Shown here: piece after piece, positions 6,299 through 6,668 of the stretch
Layout: each line of letters starts with the position of its first letter
Numbering within the stretch: position 1 is the stretch's first letter
Assembly (NCBI GenBank): GCA_902766915.1
Contig: CACXFN010000054.1
Location: 1-6,668, forward strand
Length of the DNA: 6,668 nucleotides
From: an uncultured Eubacteriales bacterium
GTDB lineage: Bacteria; Bacillota; Clostridia; Peptostreptococcales; Anaerovoracaceae
Reading direction: 5' to 3'
The notes under the pieces: generated by a model
Databases searched by the model: none
Seen by the model: the letters and a program-made list of their open reading frames with translations, nothing else
Told to the model about the DNA's origin: nothing
Program-made: the position numbers and the translations under genes

Positions 6299-6505
6299 AT
6301 GCTGATGCTGAACCACAAGAACAAAAAATATAAGGATTACGACTGGCATTGGTTCATAATTAATGGATACAAATATGATTCAAAATCTTTCTACATAAAA
6401 GCCGTAACCTACAGCGAATTCGAATGGATTGATTTTGCCGAGTTCTGGGATACAGGCCATAAGCGAAAAGGCGGACTTGTACTCTTTGATTTTCAAAACT
6501 CATAA
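6299..6505 (+). pseudogene. C-terminal fragment of a papain/C39-like protein, truncated at its 5' end
   Basis: The only clear plus-strand coding signal in the window. The 68 residues read like the end of a cysteine-peptidase-like domain: MLNHKNKKYKDYDWHWFIINGYKYD (with a candidate catalytic His in WHWF), then YIKAVTYSEFEWIDFAEFWDTG and GGLVLFDF. C39-like proteins often show this order of HW(F/V)xIxGY, a T-Y/W strand and a final W-x-TG...GG. The frame is open upstream to 6257 (TGA at 6254-6256), and the ATG at 6299 has no ribosome site, so this is likely a remnant whose N-terminal half with the Cys was lost or replaced. The ATPase promoter lies in this upstream part on the other strand. The family assignment is by pattern memory and moderately uncertain. 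Confidence 0.45.
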
Positions 6506-6543
6506 CGATGTATCGTCCTATCGAAAAAAAATGGGCCATGGGC

Positions 6544-6574
6544 ATCATGTATATGTTTCATGATTTGTTTTTTA
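6544..6574 (+). terminator. Possible terminator after the plus-strand fragment
   Basis: ATCATG (6544-6549) and CATGAT (6559-6564) form a 6-bp stem with a nine-base loop, followed immediately by TTGTTTTTTATT. The T-rich tail is good but the stem is AT-rich and short, so efficiency would be low. It lies about 40 bases after the fragment's stop codon. Confidence 0.35.
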
Positions 6575-6582
6575 TTATTATA

Positions 6583-6609
6583 TGGCGGCTTATAACCGTA
6601 CTTCCGCCA
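6583..6609. repeat. GC-rich inverted repeat near the right edge
   Basis: TGGCGG (6583-6588) and CCGCCA (6604-6609) form a perfect 6-bp stem around a 15-base loop, with TTTTT at 6616-6620 on the plus strand. It may be a second weak terminator. I see no gene in the remaining bases 6506-6668. Confidence 0.35.
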
Positions 6610-6668
6610 CCAAAAGTTTTTGATGTCTATAATGCTCGATATCTAATCATTACATACTGATTTCTTTA

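Noticed and set aside
6360..6548. Minus-strand open frame of 62 residues
   Set aside because: It is antisense to the C39-like fragment, Arg/Ile-rich, and has no family resemblance.

Overview
The window looks like chromosome from a low- to mid-GC Gram-positive anaerobe, probably a clostridial or Lachnospiraceae-type Firmicute. This is inferred from strong AGGAGG-type ribosome sites, the gene families present (an iron-sulfur flavoprotein-like reductase, a C_GCAxxG_C_C protein, acetolactate decarboxylase, a PMCA-type Ca2+ ATPase, an XRE regulator with membrane segments) and tight minus-strand gene packing. No species can be named from the sequence alone. Almost everything is on the minus strand, so the functional order runs from high to low coordinates.

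Right end (6186-6668): a plus-strand fragment that looks like the C-terminal part of a papain/C39-like protein, with no proper start, followed by weak hairpins. The likely extended -10 promoter of the Ca2+ ATPase reads leftward out of the region just upstream of this fragment.

Centre-right (3341-6185): a full-length P-type Ca2+ ATPase followed 16 bases later by a 62-residue Lys-rich protein of unknown function, then a possible weak terminator.

Centre (1153-3247): a compact cluster of an iron-sulfur flavoprotein-type FMN reductase, a cysteine-rich C_GCAxxG_C_C protein, acetolactate decarboxylase (4-bp ATGA overlap with the gene before it) and an 88-residue GNAT remnant (17-bp overlap). The remnant appears to join the head and tail of an acetyltransferase with the acetyl-CoA-binding middle missing. 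The set suggests anaerobic redox handling plus acetoin formation.

Left (1-1152): a non-coding stretch with a nested inverted-repeat structure bracketed by imperfect direct repeats, then a promoter bracketed by two near-identical repeats (candidate operators). Next is an XRE-type regulator carrying three predicted membrane segments, a short 17-bp tandem repeat, and finally the first 22 codons of a further minus-strand membrane protein running off the left edge, resembling the start of CPBP-family intramembrane proteases. The regulator/protease pair is the most suggestive candidate system, but only the first 22 codons of the second gene are visible.
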